Positions 54,520 to 62,800 of a stretch of DNA of 64,000 nucleotides are shown here, one piece after another. The first letter of the stretch is position 1, and each line of letters starts with the position of its first letter. Both the position numbers and the translations under genes were made by a program. Below the pieces are notes generated by a model. The model ran no database searches. It had not been told where the DNA came from and saw only the letters and a list, made by a program, of their open reading frames with translations. The stretch spans positions 1,860,001 through 1,924,000 of the forward strand of contig NZ_CP018812.1 of NCBI RefSeq assembly GCF_001922345.1, given 5' to 3'. This stretch comes from Paraburkholderia sp. SOS3 (lineage in GTDB: Bacteria; Pseudomonadota; Gammaproteobacteria; Burkholderiales; Burkholderiaceae).

Positions 54520-55122
54520 GTGAAACTTCCTTGGCCAGCACTCGTGTGCGGCAGCCTCGCAGCCGCGCTAGCCGTCGGCGTCGCCACCCCGTCGAGTGCC
54601 GGATCGGGACCGGCGAGCGAAGCCGGCGCGGCGCCGATCTTTTCGGGCAAGAGCCTGACGCGCGCGAATGCGATCGTGCTCGGCGTAGACCCTCGGCAAA
54701 ACAGCATCACGCTCTGGGAAGACACGGGCGAGCCGGTCGTGGTGATGGTGGACAAGTCGCTCGGCGAAGTGAACAAGCTGCGGCTGGGCGACAAGGTCGA
54801 GATCACCTATAGCCGCGCGCTGTTGCTGCGCGCCGACAAATCCGGCGCGGATGCGATCCGCAAGCGCGTCGATTCCGACGTGACGAGCGCCGCGTCGGCA
54901 GGCTCGTCGATGTCCATGCATCGGGTCGAAGCGGTCGCCACCATCGCGAACATCGATCGCGCGAGGCGGCTCATCACGTTGCGCGGACCGAGCCGCACCG
55001 TCACGCTGCAGGCCTCGTCGGCGCGCCTGCTCGAGCGGCTCAAGGTCGGCGATAGCGTGCATGTCGATTACGTCGAAGCCACGGCGATTCATATCACGCG
55101 CGACGGCCTGCCGTTGCGATGA
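54520..55122 (+). CDS. Exported protein of unknown function
   Basis: 200 residues from GTG 54520 (GGGAG 8 bp upstream). Signal peptide (about 1-27, ending SSAG). Two similar beta-rich repeats: IVLGVDPRQNSITLWEDTG and ATIANIDRARRLITLRGPS, each followed by a KLRLGDKVEITYSRA or RLKVGDSVHVDYVEA strand pair, resembling OB-type or CusF-like small barrels. Divergent from the N-ATPase operon and followed by a Usp gene 39 bp later. Function unknown. Confidence 0.75.
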   Translation: MKLPWPALVCGSLAAALAVGVATPSSAGSGPASEAGAAPIFSGKSLTRANAIVLGVDPRQNSITLWEDTGEPVVVMVDKSLGEVNKLRLGDKVEITYSRALLLRADKSGADAIRKRVDSDVTSAASAGSSMSMHRVEAVATIANIDRARRLITLRGPSRTVTLQASSARLLERLKVGDSVHVDYVEATAIHITRDGLPLR

Positions 55123-55161
55123 AGCGCGTTCGCGCGCCAACCGCAGATACAGGGATCGGCA

Positions 55162-55971
55162 ATGCAATCCGATGCGACTACCGATCGCGAGCCCGGAGCA
55201 CGGCGCGCGCGCTTTCCATACCGGCGCGTGATGATCGCGGCGTGGGATGGCCGTCTGCCTGCACGGCTCATCGACTACGCCACGGCCTGCTTCGATGCGG
55301 ACGCGATCTTCCACGTCGTGGCGGTCGCGCCGCCCGACGACGACCCCGTGATGAACGCACGCTCCCGATGCGAGGCGTCGAACATGGTGCAGGCCGCATG
55401 CGGTCTGTTGACCGCGCGCGGACGCTGCGCGGGCGCTCAGCTGCTGACGCTCTCGCGTGCGTGGGCAAGCAGCGCATGGCTGCTTGCCGATGCCGCGTCG
55501 CATTGGGGCGCGGACCTCGTGCTCACGTCGTGCGCGGGCCCGGCCCATCTCGCGCGCGCCGCGCATTGCCCGGTGCTCGTGCTGCCCGATGCGGCATCGG
55601 GCCACCATGACGCGCCTCCACACCGCTTCTTCGTTGCAAGCGACGACAGCGATGCGTCGCGCGTGTCGGTCGACGAAGTGGCGCGCCTCATGCAAGCAGG
55701 CGACGCACTGCGCGTCGCGCGCGTCGTGCTCGACCCGGTCGGCGCGCCGCCCGTGGACACGCTCGACTCCGTCGTGCTGCAGGCGGCCGGGCACGGCAAT
55801 CTCGCGCATGCGATCGTCGGCGCCGCGCTCGAGTGGCGCGCGGATCTGCTCGTGCTGGGCACGCATGCGGGCGAGCCGTCCGGAAAGTGGCGCTTCGCGA
55901 GCATCGCCGAGCAGGTCGCGCAGCTCGGCGCATTGCCGTTGCTGATGGTGCCGGCCGGCGCGCGCCGCTAA
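55162..55971 (+). CDS. Universal-stress-protein-like protein, degenerate
   Basis: 269 residues with two Usp-like halves (about 20-145 and 150-268). The nucleotide loops are degenerate: the second reads GTHAGEPSGKWRFASIAEQ, lacking the G-S pair. Ends LPLLMVPAGA. Cotranscribed with the exported protein upstream. Likely a non-nucleotide-binding Usp. Confidence 0.82.
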   Translation: MQSDATTDREPGARRARFPYRRVMIAAWDGRLPARLIDYATACFDADAIFHVVAVAPPDDDPVMNARSRCEASNMVQAACGLLTARGRCAGAQLLTLSRAWASSAWLLADAASHWGADLVLTSCAGPAHLARAAHCPVLVLPDAASGHHDAPPHRFFVASDDSDASRVSVDEVARLMQAGDALRVARVVLDPVGAPPVDTLDSVVLQAAGHGNLAHAIVGAALEWRADLLVLGTHAGEPSGKWRFASIAEQVAQLGALPLLMVPAGARR

Positions 55972-56025
55972 GCGCAAGAGCGCCGTCGACGAGCCGTTCT
56001 GGAACCGCTGGGGAGCCGATACGCG

Positions 56026-58014
56026 ATGAAACGCCCGATGAAAGACCGCCGCAAGGAACCGGACAAGAGCCCACTGTCTTACGGCGTCGACATGGTCACG
56101 GTGGTAGCCATACTGCTCGTGGTGTTGCTGCTCACGGTCCAGCTGAACGGGTTGAGGAAAGCGGTCCATCCGGTGGCCTATAGCGACCTCATACGACTGA
56201 TCGACGCGAAGCAGGTGGACGACCTCGAAATCGGTTCGTCGCGCATCACCGGCAAGCTGAAGGTGCCGGGCGCGGCGGCGCTGCTGCCGGCATCCGACGC
56301 GGCCACGCTCGACGTGCACGCCAATGAATCGGGCTTCGAAACCGAGCGCGTGGCCGACGACCGGCTCGCGGCCCGGCTCGATGCCGCGGGCATCCGCTAT
56401 AGCGGCGTCCCCGACAGTACCTGGCTCGGCGCGTTGCTCTCGTGGGCCGCGCCCCTGATCGTGCTGTTCGCGTTATGGAGCTGGATTGCAAGACGTTCGT
56501 CCGGTCTGCGCGACTACTCGGGCATCGGCAAGAGCAAGCCGCGCCTCTATGTGCAGAGCGAGACGGACACCACCTTCGACGACATCGCGGGCATCGACGA
56601 AGCCAAGGCCGAACTGAGGCAGATCGTCTCCTTCCTGTGCGACCCGCAACGGTACCGGCGACTGGGCGGCAGGATTCCGAAGGGCGTGCTGATCGTCGGT
56701 GCGCCGGGCACGGGCAAGACGCTGCTCGCGAAGGCCGTGGCCGGCGAGGCGGGCGTGCCGTTTTTCTCGATCAGCGGGTCGGCGTTCGTCGAGATGTTCG
56801 TCGGCGTCGGCGCGGCGCGCGTGCGCGACCTGTTCGAGCAGGCGGAGCAGAAGGCGCCGTGCATCGTGTTTATCGACGAACTCGACGCGCTCGGCAAGGT
56901 GCGCGGCGCGGGGGCACTGGCGGGCAACGAGGAGCGCGAACAGACGCTGAACCAGTTGCTCGTCGAAATGGACGGCTTTCAGCCCAATTCCGGTGTGATC
57001 ATCATGGCGGCGACGAATCGGCCCGAGATTCTCGACCCGGCATTGCTGCGCCCGGGGCGCTTCGACCGGCATATCGCGATCGACCGGCCGGACCCGACCG
57101 GCCGCAAGCAGATTCTCGCGGTCCATACGCGTCGCGTGCTGCTTGCGCCCGACGTCGAGCTTGCGGAGGTCGCGGCGCGCACGCCCGGCTTCGTCGGCGC
57201 GGATCTCGCGAACATCGTCAACGAGGCGGCCTTGCACGCGGCCGAGGAGGAAAAGCCGGCGGTCGAGATGAGCGACTTCGACGAGGCGATCGACCGCGCG
57301 ATGACGGGCATGGAACGCAAAAGCCGCGTGATGAACGCGCAGGAGAAGCTGACGATCGCCTATCACGAAGCGGGCCACGCACTCGTCGCGCAAAGCCGCA
57401 AGCATTGCGATCCGGTGAAGAAAGTGTCGATCGTTCCGCGCGGCGTCGCGGCGCTCGGCTATACGCAACAGGTGCCGACCGAAGACCGCTATGTGTTGCG
57501 CCGTAGCGAACTGCTCGACCGCCTCGATGCGCTGCTTGGCGGCCGGGCCGCCGAGGAAATCGCGTTCGGCGATGTTTCGACCGGCGCGCAGAACGACCTC
57601 GAACAGGCGACCATGATCGCGCGGCACATGGTGGCGCGCTATGGGATGAGCGCACGCGCCGGGCTTGCCACGCTCGGCGATGTCGACGGCGACGATCTGC
57701 AGCCGGTATTCGCGCGAGCCGGCGGCGCGCATTGCAGCGAGCACACCGCGCAACTGATCGACGACGAAGTGCGCGAGCTGCTCGAAGCGGCTCACGCACG
57801 CGTCACGCAAACGCTCGTCGAACAGCGCGCGCTGCTCGAACGCATCGCGCAGCGTCTGCTCGAGCGCGAGGTGATCGACCGCAAGGAGTTGCTCGCGCTC
57901 GTCAACGGCGAGACGCCGGCCGCGGACGAAGCACGCGACGCATCGTTGGCATCGTTGGCATCGTCGGCTTCATTGGCGTCGTTGGCTCAGCCCGGTTCCG
58001 CGCTCGTCAAGTAG
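56026..58014 (+). CDS. ftsH: ATP-dependent zinc metalloprotease FtsH (accessory copy)
   Basis: 662 residues. Two membrane helices (about 22-40 and 133-154) around a periplasmic domain; AAA+ module with GAPGTGKT (225-232) and VFIDELD (281-287); zinc motif HEAGH (447-451). Degrades membrane and short-lived proteins. The C-terminus has a low-complexity tail (ASL repeats) encoded by 9-bp DNA repeats. Its 3' end overlaps the convergent histidine kinase gene by 28 bp. Being in the stress island, it is an accessory rather than the housekeeping copy. Confidence 0.93.
   Translation: MKRPMKDRRKEPDKSPLSYGVDMVTVVAILLVVLLLTVQLNGLRKAVHPVAYSDLIRLIDAKQVDDLEIGSSRITGKLKVPGAAALLPASDAATLDVHANESGFETERVADDRLAARLDAAGIRYSGVPDSTWLGALLSWAAPLIVLFALWSWIARRSSGLRDYSGIGKSKPRLYVQSETDTTFDDIAGIDEAKAELRQIVSFLCDPQRYRRLGGRIPKGVLIVGAPGTGKTLLAKAVAGEAGVPFFSISGSAFVEMFVGVGAARVRDLFEQAEQKAPCIVFIDELDALGKVRGAGALAGNEEREQTLNQLLVEMDGFQPNSGVIIMAATNRPEILDPALLRPGRFDRHIAIDRPDPTGRKQILAVHTRRVLLAPDVELAEVAARTPGFVGADLANIVNEAALHAAEEEKPAVEMSDFDEAIDRAMTGMERKSRVMNAQEKLTIAYHEAGHALVAQSRKHCDPVKKVSIVPRGVAALGYTQQVPTEDRYVLRRSELLDRLDALLGGRAAEEIAFGDVSTGAQNDLEQATMIARHMVARYGMSARAGLATLGDVDGDDLQPVFARAGGAHCSEHTAQLIDDEVRELLEAAHARVTQTLVEQRALLERIAQRLLEREVIDRKELLALVNGETPAADEARDASLASLASSASLASLAQPGSALVK
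57940..57984. repeat. Five-copy 9-bp repeat at the ftsH 3' end
   Basis: Five units of 9 bp (GCATCGTTG twice, GCATCGTCG, GCTTCATTG, GCGTCGTTG) encode an Ala-Ser-Leu type repeat in the C-terminal tail. In-frame variation in copy number would only change tail length. Confidence 0.75.
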
Positions 58015-59096
58015 CGCTCCGGCACGCGGATATGCACGCGGAAGCCGGCGCCGGGCGCGCTATGAAACTCGATGGTTCCATGCAATTGCCTGACACGCTC
58101 GCGCATCCCGAGCAGGCCGAACGATTTGCGCCCGGCCGGGGCAGCGGCGGCAGCGGGCGCGCCCGTACCGTCGTCGACGATCTCGAGCTCGCAGATGCGG
58201 TTCGCGCGAGTCAGGCGAACCGACACGGTCTTCGCCTGAGCATGTCGGGCCACGTTCGTCAGGGCTTCCTGAACGATGCGGAAGATCGTCAGCGCGGCGA
58301 ACTCGCCTATGCCGCTGTCGTCCGATACGTCGGCGCAGGCCTCGACGCCGTAACGTTTCGAGAAGTCGTCGGTGAGCCAGTCGAGCGCCGCGGACAAGCC
58401 GAGGTCGTCGAGCAGCGGCGGACGCAGATTCGCCGAAATCCGCCTGAGCGCGGCGGTCATCGCATCGACCTGCGCCTGCAGTTCACGCGTTTGCGGCAGC
58501 AGCTCGCTCGAACCGGCGACCGTCTGCAGCCGCGCTTCGAGCAACGCCACGCTCATTTTCAAAGCAGTGAGCTGCTGGCCCAGGTCGTCGTGCAATTCGC
58601 GCGCAATGCGCTTCTGTTCGTTTTCGCGTGCGATCTGCATCTGCGTCGACACTTCGCTTGCATGCTCGAGCGCCGCGAGGCGCATGCGCTCGGTCATGTC
58701 GCGCGTGACTTTCGCGAAGCCGAGCAAGCTGCCCGACGCATCGCGCACCGCCGTAATGACGACGTTGGCCCAGAAGCGTGAACCGTCGCGGCGCACGCGC
58801 CATCCTTCGTCCTCGATGCGACCGGTTGCGGCTGCGGTGTGCAACTCGCGGGCGGGCTTGCCCGCGGCGATATCGTCGGAAGTATAGAAAACGCCGAAGT
58901 GTTTGCCGATGATTTCTTCGGGCGAATAGCCTTTGATTCGCTGCGCGCCCGAATTCCAGCTCGCCACCAGCCCATTGGTGTCGATCATGAAGATCGCATA
59001 GTCGCGCACCGCTTCGATGAGCAACTGATAACGGTCTTCGATTGCGATATCCGGCAGCGATGGGTTTGCGCCGGAAGGTGAATCGTGAGGGGCCAT
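57987..59096 (-). CDS. PAS-domain sensor histidine kinase, NarX/UhpB type
   Basis: 369 residues from ATG 59096, no membrane helix. PAS domain (about 25-140, AIFMIDTNGLVASWN and GYSPEEIIG), then HisKA_3 with the phospho-acceptor His in RIARELHDDLGQQLTALK and an HATPase domain (NVARHAQAK, GLLGMRERV). A soluble PAS kinase in a low-oxygen island suggests redox or gas sensing, but no heme or FeS ligands were identified. No response regulator is adjacent. Confidence 0.9.
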   Translation of the reverse strand: MAPHDSPSGANPSLPDIAIEDRYQLLIEAVRDYAIFMIDTNGLVASWNSGAQRIKGYSPEEIIGKHFGVFYTSDDIAAGKPARELHTAAATGRIEDEGWRVRRDGSRFWANVVITAVRDASGSLLGFAKVTRDMTERMRLAALEHASEVSTQMQIARENEQKRIARELHDDLGQQLTALKMSVALLEARLQTVAGSSELLPQTRELQAQVDAMTAALRRISANLRPPLLDDLGLSAALDWLTDDFSKRYGVEACADVSDDSGIGEFAALTIFRIVQEALTNVARHAQAKTVSVRLTRANRICELEIVDDGTGAPAAAAAPAGRKSFGLLGMRERVRQLHGTIEFHSAPGAGFRVHIRVPERYLTSAEPG

Positions 59097-59171
59097 AGCC
59101 ACGCATCTCCACGCTGAATGAAGCCGCAACTCAAGGAAGGCGGCACATCAAGTCACGACATCGACAAAAGA

Positions 59172-59185
59172 CTGATCTGCGTCAG
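59172..59185. promoter_or_regulatory. Degenerate FNR-like dyad
   Basis: CTGAT-ctgc-GTCAG: a symmetric dyad with the outermost base changed in both arms. It lies 75 bp upstream of the PAS kinase gene and 81 bp upstream of the small membrane protein gene. No -10 at standard spacing, so weak evidence. Confidence 0.4.
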
Positions 59186-59266
59186 GCGAATTCAGGTCGT
59201 GCCGACCGAACATCGCATACAGGCATCACGCACAGTGCATTCGCGTTGCTTTCGGAGGAGACAGAA

Positions 59267-59485
59267 ATGGAACTGGACTTTCGCGCTCTGGAAAGAGCCG
59301 CATTTTCGGTAGTGGTTGCATTCGCTGTCATTTTGCTCGCAATTGTCATTCAAGGAAAGTATCCCGGGCTCGGTAGTCAGTTCGATGACGCTATGGTGCC
59401 GCACGCAGGCAACTTGCCGATGTGCGTCTTTTCCGCGGAGACGTTTGCGCGCGATACCTCGTTCGCGTGCGCGGCATTCGACTAG
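59267..59485 (+). CDS. Small single-helix membrane protein
   Basis: 72 residues. One hydrophobic helix (about 10-30, AFSVVVAFAVILLAIVI), then a polar tail with two Cys. GGAGGAG precedes ATG 59267. Divergent from the PAS kinase gene. No family recognised; small membrane proteins in stress islands often modulate larger complexes. Confidence 0.62.
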   Translation: MELDFRALERAAFSVVVAFAVILLAIVIQGKYPGLGSQFDDAMVPHAGNLPMCVFSAETFARDTSFACAAFD

Positions 59486-59530
59486 CAGAAGCGTTCGGCG
59501 GCACGCGCGTTTGGCGCGATCGGAGGCCGC

Positions 59531-59571
59531 TTGACTTACGTCAATGGCAACAGGACGGGCGCCGTTACGCT
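59531..59571 (+). promoter_or_regulatory. FNR/Anr-type box and -10 for hsp20
   Basis: TTGAC-ttac-GTCAA (59531-59544) then TACGCT (59566-59571) after exactly 21 bp. The hsp20 start is 118 bp after the dyad. Confidence 0.77.
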
Positions 59572-59662
59572 TGTTTGAGCGGTGCAGTATCCGATGCGCG
59601 CCGGACCGGCGCGTTTGCAGCCCAACCCCATCGTATCGATGGATATTCAAGGAGAGCAAGCG

Positions 59663-60097
59663 ATGAGCAACGTGACGCGATATGACCCATTCTCGATCGA
59701 CCCGGTGTCCGACCTGTTCCAGGGTCTGTTCCGGCCGATGCGCGGCATCCTGAATCAGGAGGACAGCGATCTCGCGTCGATGAAAATCGACGTGACGGAA
59801 AGCGACGGCGGCTACCTCGTCAAAGCGGAATTGCCTGGCGTCGACAAGAAAGACATCGACGTGCAGATCGACGGCAATCGCGTGTCGATCAATGCGAAAG
59901 TCGAGCGTAATCAGGAACAGAAGGAAGGCGAACGCGTGATCCGCCGCGAGCGCTATTCGGGCTCGTTCAGCCGTGCATTCTCGCTCGCGAACGAAGTGGA
60001 CGAAAATACGGCGAGCGCCGAATACAAGGACGGCGTGCTGTCGCTTTCGCTGCCGAAAAAAGCGCCCGCCGATCGCAAGCGCGTGTCGATCAGCTAA
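59663..60097 (+). CDS. Hsp20/alpha-crystallin small heat-shock protein
   Basis: 144 residues. N-terminal arm (1-38), alpha-crystallin domain (about 40-133) with KAELPGVDKKDIDVQIDGN, and the C-terminal VSIS (141-144). ATP-independent holdase. AAGGAGAG precedes ATG 59663. FNR-type promoter upstream; the alpha-crystallin Hsp is also a hallmark of the mycobacterial DosR regulon. Confidence 0.94.
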   Translation: MSNVTRYDPFSIDPVSDLFQGLFRPMRGILNQEDSDLASMKIDVTESDGGYLVKAELPGVDKKDIDVQIDGNRVSINAKVERNQEQKEGERVIRRERYSGSFSRAFSLANEVDENTASAEYKDGVLSLSLPKKAPADRKRVSIS

Positions 60098-60221
60098 AGC
60101 ACGAAGAAGGCGAAAAAATTCTGCGCGCCTCCCGATCGCATGACTGCAGCGATCCGCGGCGCGCTTCTGTTTGCCGGCCCGCGGCGGCCGGCGTCCAGCG
60201 CCCAATGCCCGACGTGCGGCG

Positions 60222-60890
60222 TCAATCGGCAAGCGAACTCAATGTGGTTGCGCGTTTGCCTACGGTCTGGGCGAGTATCGGCAGTTCGTCTTCGTTCAGA
60301 CTCAGCGCGCCGGCGAGCAGCGCGTGATTGATCCAGCCTCGCACGACGGTGGCGAGTCCGGCCGACGCACAGTAAAGCGAGACATTCTGCGCAATCGCGC
60401 CGGCCGCGACGGCCGAAAAGATATCGCGCTGCTGCGGCGCCATCGCGAGCAGCTTCGACATGCAGACGACATAGACGAGATCGAGCGGCGCGTTGCCGAC
60501 AAAGTCCTGATAGCCGGTCATATTGCGCGCGTCGACCGCGTGCTTGAGCACGAGCCGGTGTGCAGGCGCGTCGTACCGGTAAACGCCGTCTTCGAGCACG
60601 GCATAGACGTCGATTTCATTGAACGCATGCGCCGAAGGGGCAGTGCGTCCGCCCGTGGCCGGCCGGTTCACGCCGTTTGCGGCCCACAGCAGCGCGCCGA
60701 GCGTGGCCGGCAGCAGCGCTTCGTCCGAGAACTCGCGCGTGCTTGCCCGCATCGACAGTGCGCTCATTAGCGGCAGCCCGGCACCGAGGTCCGGCTCGGG
60801 CAATTCGATGAAAGCCGGTGCATGGCTTCGCGGGACCACGGGGCGAGCGGCGGGCGAAGGCTCGTAAGTCAGCAGTTGCATATCTGTCAT
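60222..60890 (-). CDS. SagB-like nitroreductase-family protein
   Basis: 222 residues, single nitroreductase domain. Contains SMRASTREFSDEALLPATLGALLWAANGVNRP, where RxSxR contacts FMN phosphate, and FSAVAAGAIAQNVSLYCASAGLATVVRG. This corresponds to the SagB/ThcOx-like branch, but no peptide-maturation partners are adjacent. Starts behind an FNR-type dyad at 60971-60984. Confidence 0.9.
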   Translation of the reverse strand: MTDMQLLTYEPSPAARPVVPRSHAPAFIELPEPDLGAGLPLMSALSMRASTREFSDEALLPATLGALLWAANGVNRPATGGRTAPSAHAFNEIDVYAVLEDGVYRYDAPAHRLVLKHAVDARNMTGYQDFVGNAPLDLVYVVCMSKLLAMAPQQRDIFSAVAAGAIAQNVSLYCASAGLATVVRGWINHALLAGALSLNEDELPILAQTVGKRATTLSSLAD

Positions 60891-60944
60891 TTCAGGCTCC
60901 GAAGGATGGAGGCCAGCGCACGATTCGGCGCGGTGCCGCTTTCC

Positions 60945-60984
60945 ACGATAAACATCGTGGCGGCGCGCAGCTTGACTTCAGTCA
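60945..60984 (-). promoter_or_regulatory. FNR/Anr-type box and -10 for SagB-like gene
   Basis: TTGAC-ttca-GTCAA (60971-60984); on the minus strand TATCGT (60945-60950) is 20 bp away. It overlaps the stop codon of the upstream rhomboid gene, so the gene of the nitroreductase has a promoter embedded at the end of its neighbour. Confidence 0.72.
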
Positions 60985-61568
60985 AGCTGGTCGCGCGGTG
61001 CGTGGCGCGACCAGTGCACGATGAGCGCGAGCGCGCCGGCCATGCCGCCCAGATGCGCGAAATGGGCGATGCCCGGCGCGCTGCCCGATAGTCCGAGGAC
61101 GAGTTCGAGGGCCGCGTAGCCGGTTGCGAACATCCAGGCGGGCATCGGGATCGGCGGAAACAGCAATACGACGCGCTGCTTCGGAAACAGCAGCGCGTAC
61201 GCGAGCAGCACACCGAATACGCCAGCCGATGCGCCGACCGTCGGATGGGCGCGTGCGGGCGCGAGCCATGCGATCGCCGTTTGCGTGAGTCCGCCCGCGA
61301 GCACGCTGGCGCCGTATAGCGCGCCGGTTCTTGCCGCGCCCAAGGTGCGCTCGATCGGGCGCCCGAACAGATAGAGCCCCCACATGTTGAAGACGAGATG
61401 CGTGAGACTGGCGTGCAGCGTGCTGTATGTGACGAGCTGCCAGACATGAAATGCGGCGCCGCCGTCCGTGCGCGGCGGCCACAGTGCGAACTGCTCGACG
61501 AGCCGGGAATCGCCTGCCGCTTCGAGCAGGAATACGAACGCGTTCAACGCGATCAGGGTCAAGGTCAT
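60978..61568 (-). CDS. Rhomboid-family intramembrane serine protease
   Basis: 196 residues from ATG 61568, with six hydrophobic segments. Rhomboid landmarks: FNMWGLYLFGRPIER, catalytic Ser in GASAGVFG and catalytic His in HLGGMAG. A longer frame reaches an ATG at 61685 (235 residues), but that stretch contains an FNR-like dyad (61636-61649) that serves the divergent BON gene, so the shorter start is favoured. Substrate unknown. Confidence 0.85.
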   Translation of the reverse strand: MTLTLIALNAFVFLLEAAGDSRLVEQFALWPPRTDGGAAFHVWQLVTYSTLHASLTHLVFNMWGLYLFGRPIERTLGAARTGALYGASVLAGGLTQTAIAWLAPARAHPTVGASAGVFGVLLAYALLFPKQRVVLLFPPIPMPAWMFATGYAALELVLGLSGSAPGIAHFAHLGGMAGALALIVHWSRHAPRDQLD

Positions 61569-61635
61569 GATGAAAGAGCGTCGGCACGCGCGAGGCGCGC
61601 GATTCCTCAAGGTACCGTCGGATTCGCGCCCGGCT

Positions 61636-61676
61636 TTGACCTGTGTCAGATGACGGCGCACGGCCTGTGCAATGCT
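61636..61676 (+). promoter_or_regulatory. FNR-like box and -10 for BON gene
   Basis: TTGAC-ctgt-GTCAG (61636-61649), last base changed, then AATGCT (61671-61676) after exactly 21 bp. The BON gene starts 68 bp after the dyad. Confidence 0.62.
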
Positions 61677-61717
61677 CGTCTTCATCGGAATTCCCGATCT
61701 GGAACGAGGAGCGTGCG

Positions 61718-62368
61718 ATGAAATCGGACAGGCAACTGAAACAGGAAGTGGAAGACGAACTCGAGTGGGACCCCGCCGTCACGGCGACCGACATCGGCGT
61801 CGAAGTGAGCGGCCGCGTGGTCACCTTGTCGGGGCATCCGCTCAGTTACGCGGAGAAGCTCGCAGCGGAAAAGGCCGCGCATCGCGTCGCGGGCGTCAAG
61901 GGCGTGGTCGTCGAAATGCAGGTGCGCCTGCCGCAAAGCGACACGCGCAGCGACGCCGATATCGCGGAAGCGGTCCGCTCGATTTTGCACTGGACCGTCT
62001 GCGTGCCCGACGAAGCCGTCAAGGTGCAGGTCGAACGCGGGTGGGTCACCTTGAGCGGCACGGTCGACTGGGCTTACCAGAGCCATGTGGCGCTGCGCTC
62101 GATTTCGCATATGCGCGGCGTTCTCGGCGTATCGAACCAGATCGAGGTGCGTGGCGACGTCGACGGCGGCGACGTCGCGTCGAAGATTCGCGAAGCGATG
62201 CAGCGGCACGCCCAGCGCGAAGCGAACCACATCGATATCGCGGTGCACGATGGCACCGTGACGCTTACCGGCAAGGTCGATTCGTACGCGGAACGCGCGG
62301 TCATGCGCGGCGCCGCATGGAGCGCGCCGGGCGTACGCGCCGTGGTCGACGAATTGCGGATCGAATGA
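61718..62368 (+). CDS. Triple-BON-domain protein
   Basis: 216 residues, three BON repeats, with VVTLSGHPLSY, VTLSGTVDWAY and VTLTGKVDSYAE. GAGGAG precedes ATG 61718. Sequence order and motifs such as SYAEKLAAEK and HMRGVxGVSNQI are shared with the protein at 41304, indicating duplication within the island. Followed by a small gene. Confidence 0.9.
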   Translation: MKSDRQLKQEVEDELEWDPAVTATDIGVEVSGRVVTLSGHPLSYAEKLAAEKAAHRVAGVKGVVVEMQVRLPQSDTRSDADIAEAVRSILHWTVCVPDEAVKVQVERGWVTLSGTVDWAYQSHVALRSISHMRGVLGVSNQIEVRGDVDGGDVASKIREAMQRHAQREANHIDIAVHDGTVTLTGKVDSYAERAVMRGAAWSAPGVRAVVDELRIE

Positions 62369-62392
62369 GTTCAACGCTAGAGGAGAGTTCAG

Positions 62393-62632
62393 ATGACTTT
62401 GACTGGCAATGCACACGAGGCCGAATGGTCGGTGGACGTCGTGACGTCCCCCGCCGAGGTCGGCGGATACCGGTGCGATATCCACGTCTCACACGAATCG
62501 GCGCATGGCGCATTCGCGCACGACTTCCAGCATAGTTCCGTCTTCGTGACCGAACGCGAGGCTCTGCTCGAGGGTCTGCGCGAGGGTATGACGTGGATCG
62601 AACTGAAGACGTCGGGCGCGCTGCACGTCTGA
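62393..62632 (+). CDS. Small hypothetical protein
   Basis: 79 residues, acidic, starting MTLTGNAHEAEWSVDVVTSP and ending WIELKTSGALHV; no signal or membrane helix. AGGAGAG is well placed before ATG 62393. Cotranscribed with the BON gene 24 bp upstream. No family recognised. Last gene of the low-oxygen cluster before a terminator. Confidence 0.65.
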   Translation: MTLTGNAHEAEWSVDVVTSPAEVGGYRCDIHVSHESAHGAFAHDFQHSSVFVTEREALLEGLREGMTWIELKTSGALHV

Positions 62633-62670
62633 CGTGCGCTTTTCAGTTTTCAGAGCGGTTGAAGGCACGC

Positions 62671-62696
62671 CGTTCCGGTTCCGCGTTCCGGTTCCG
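62671..62696. repeat. 13-bp perfect tandem duplication
   Basis: CGTTCCGGTTCCG twice in a row (62671-62683 and 62684-62696), just after the small hypothetical gene and before the terminator. Confidence 0.7.
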
Positions 62697-62726
62697 GTTT
62701 CTTCGAACGGCGTCAGCCTGAGTTCG

Positions 62727-62762
62727 ATCGAAGACGGTGCCTCCCGAGGCACCGTCTTCGAT
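62727..62762. terminator. Strong hairpin terminator between convergent genes
   Basis: A 17-bp perfect stem (ATCGAAGACGGTGCCTC with its complement) around a two-base centre, followed on the plus strand by TTTG. It lies between the end of the BON/small-protein operon (62632) and the end of the convergent antiporter gene (62801), so it probably stops transcription from both sides. Confidence 0.8.
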
Positions 62763-62800
62763 TTGCAGCATTGCGGTTCGCAACTGCCGTTCGCTCGTTC

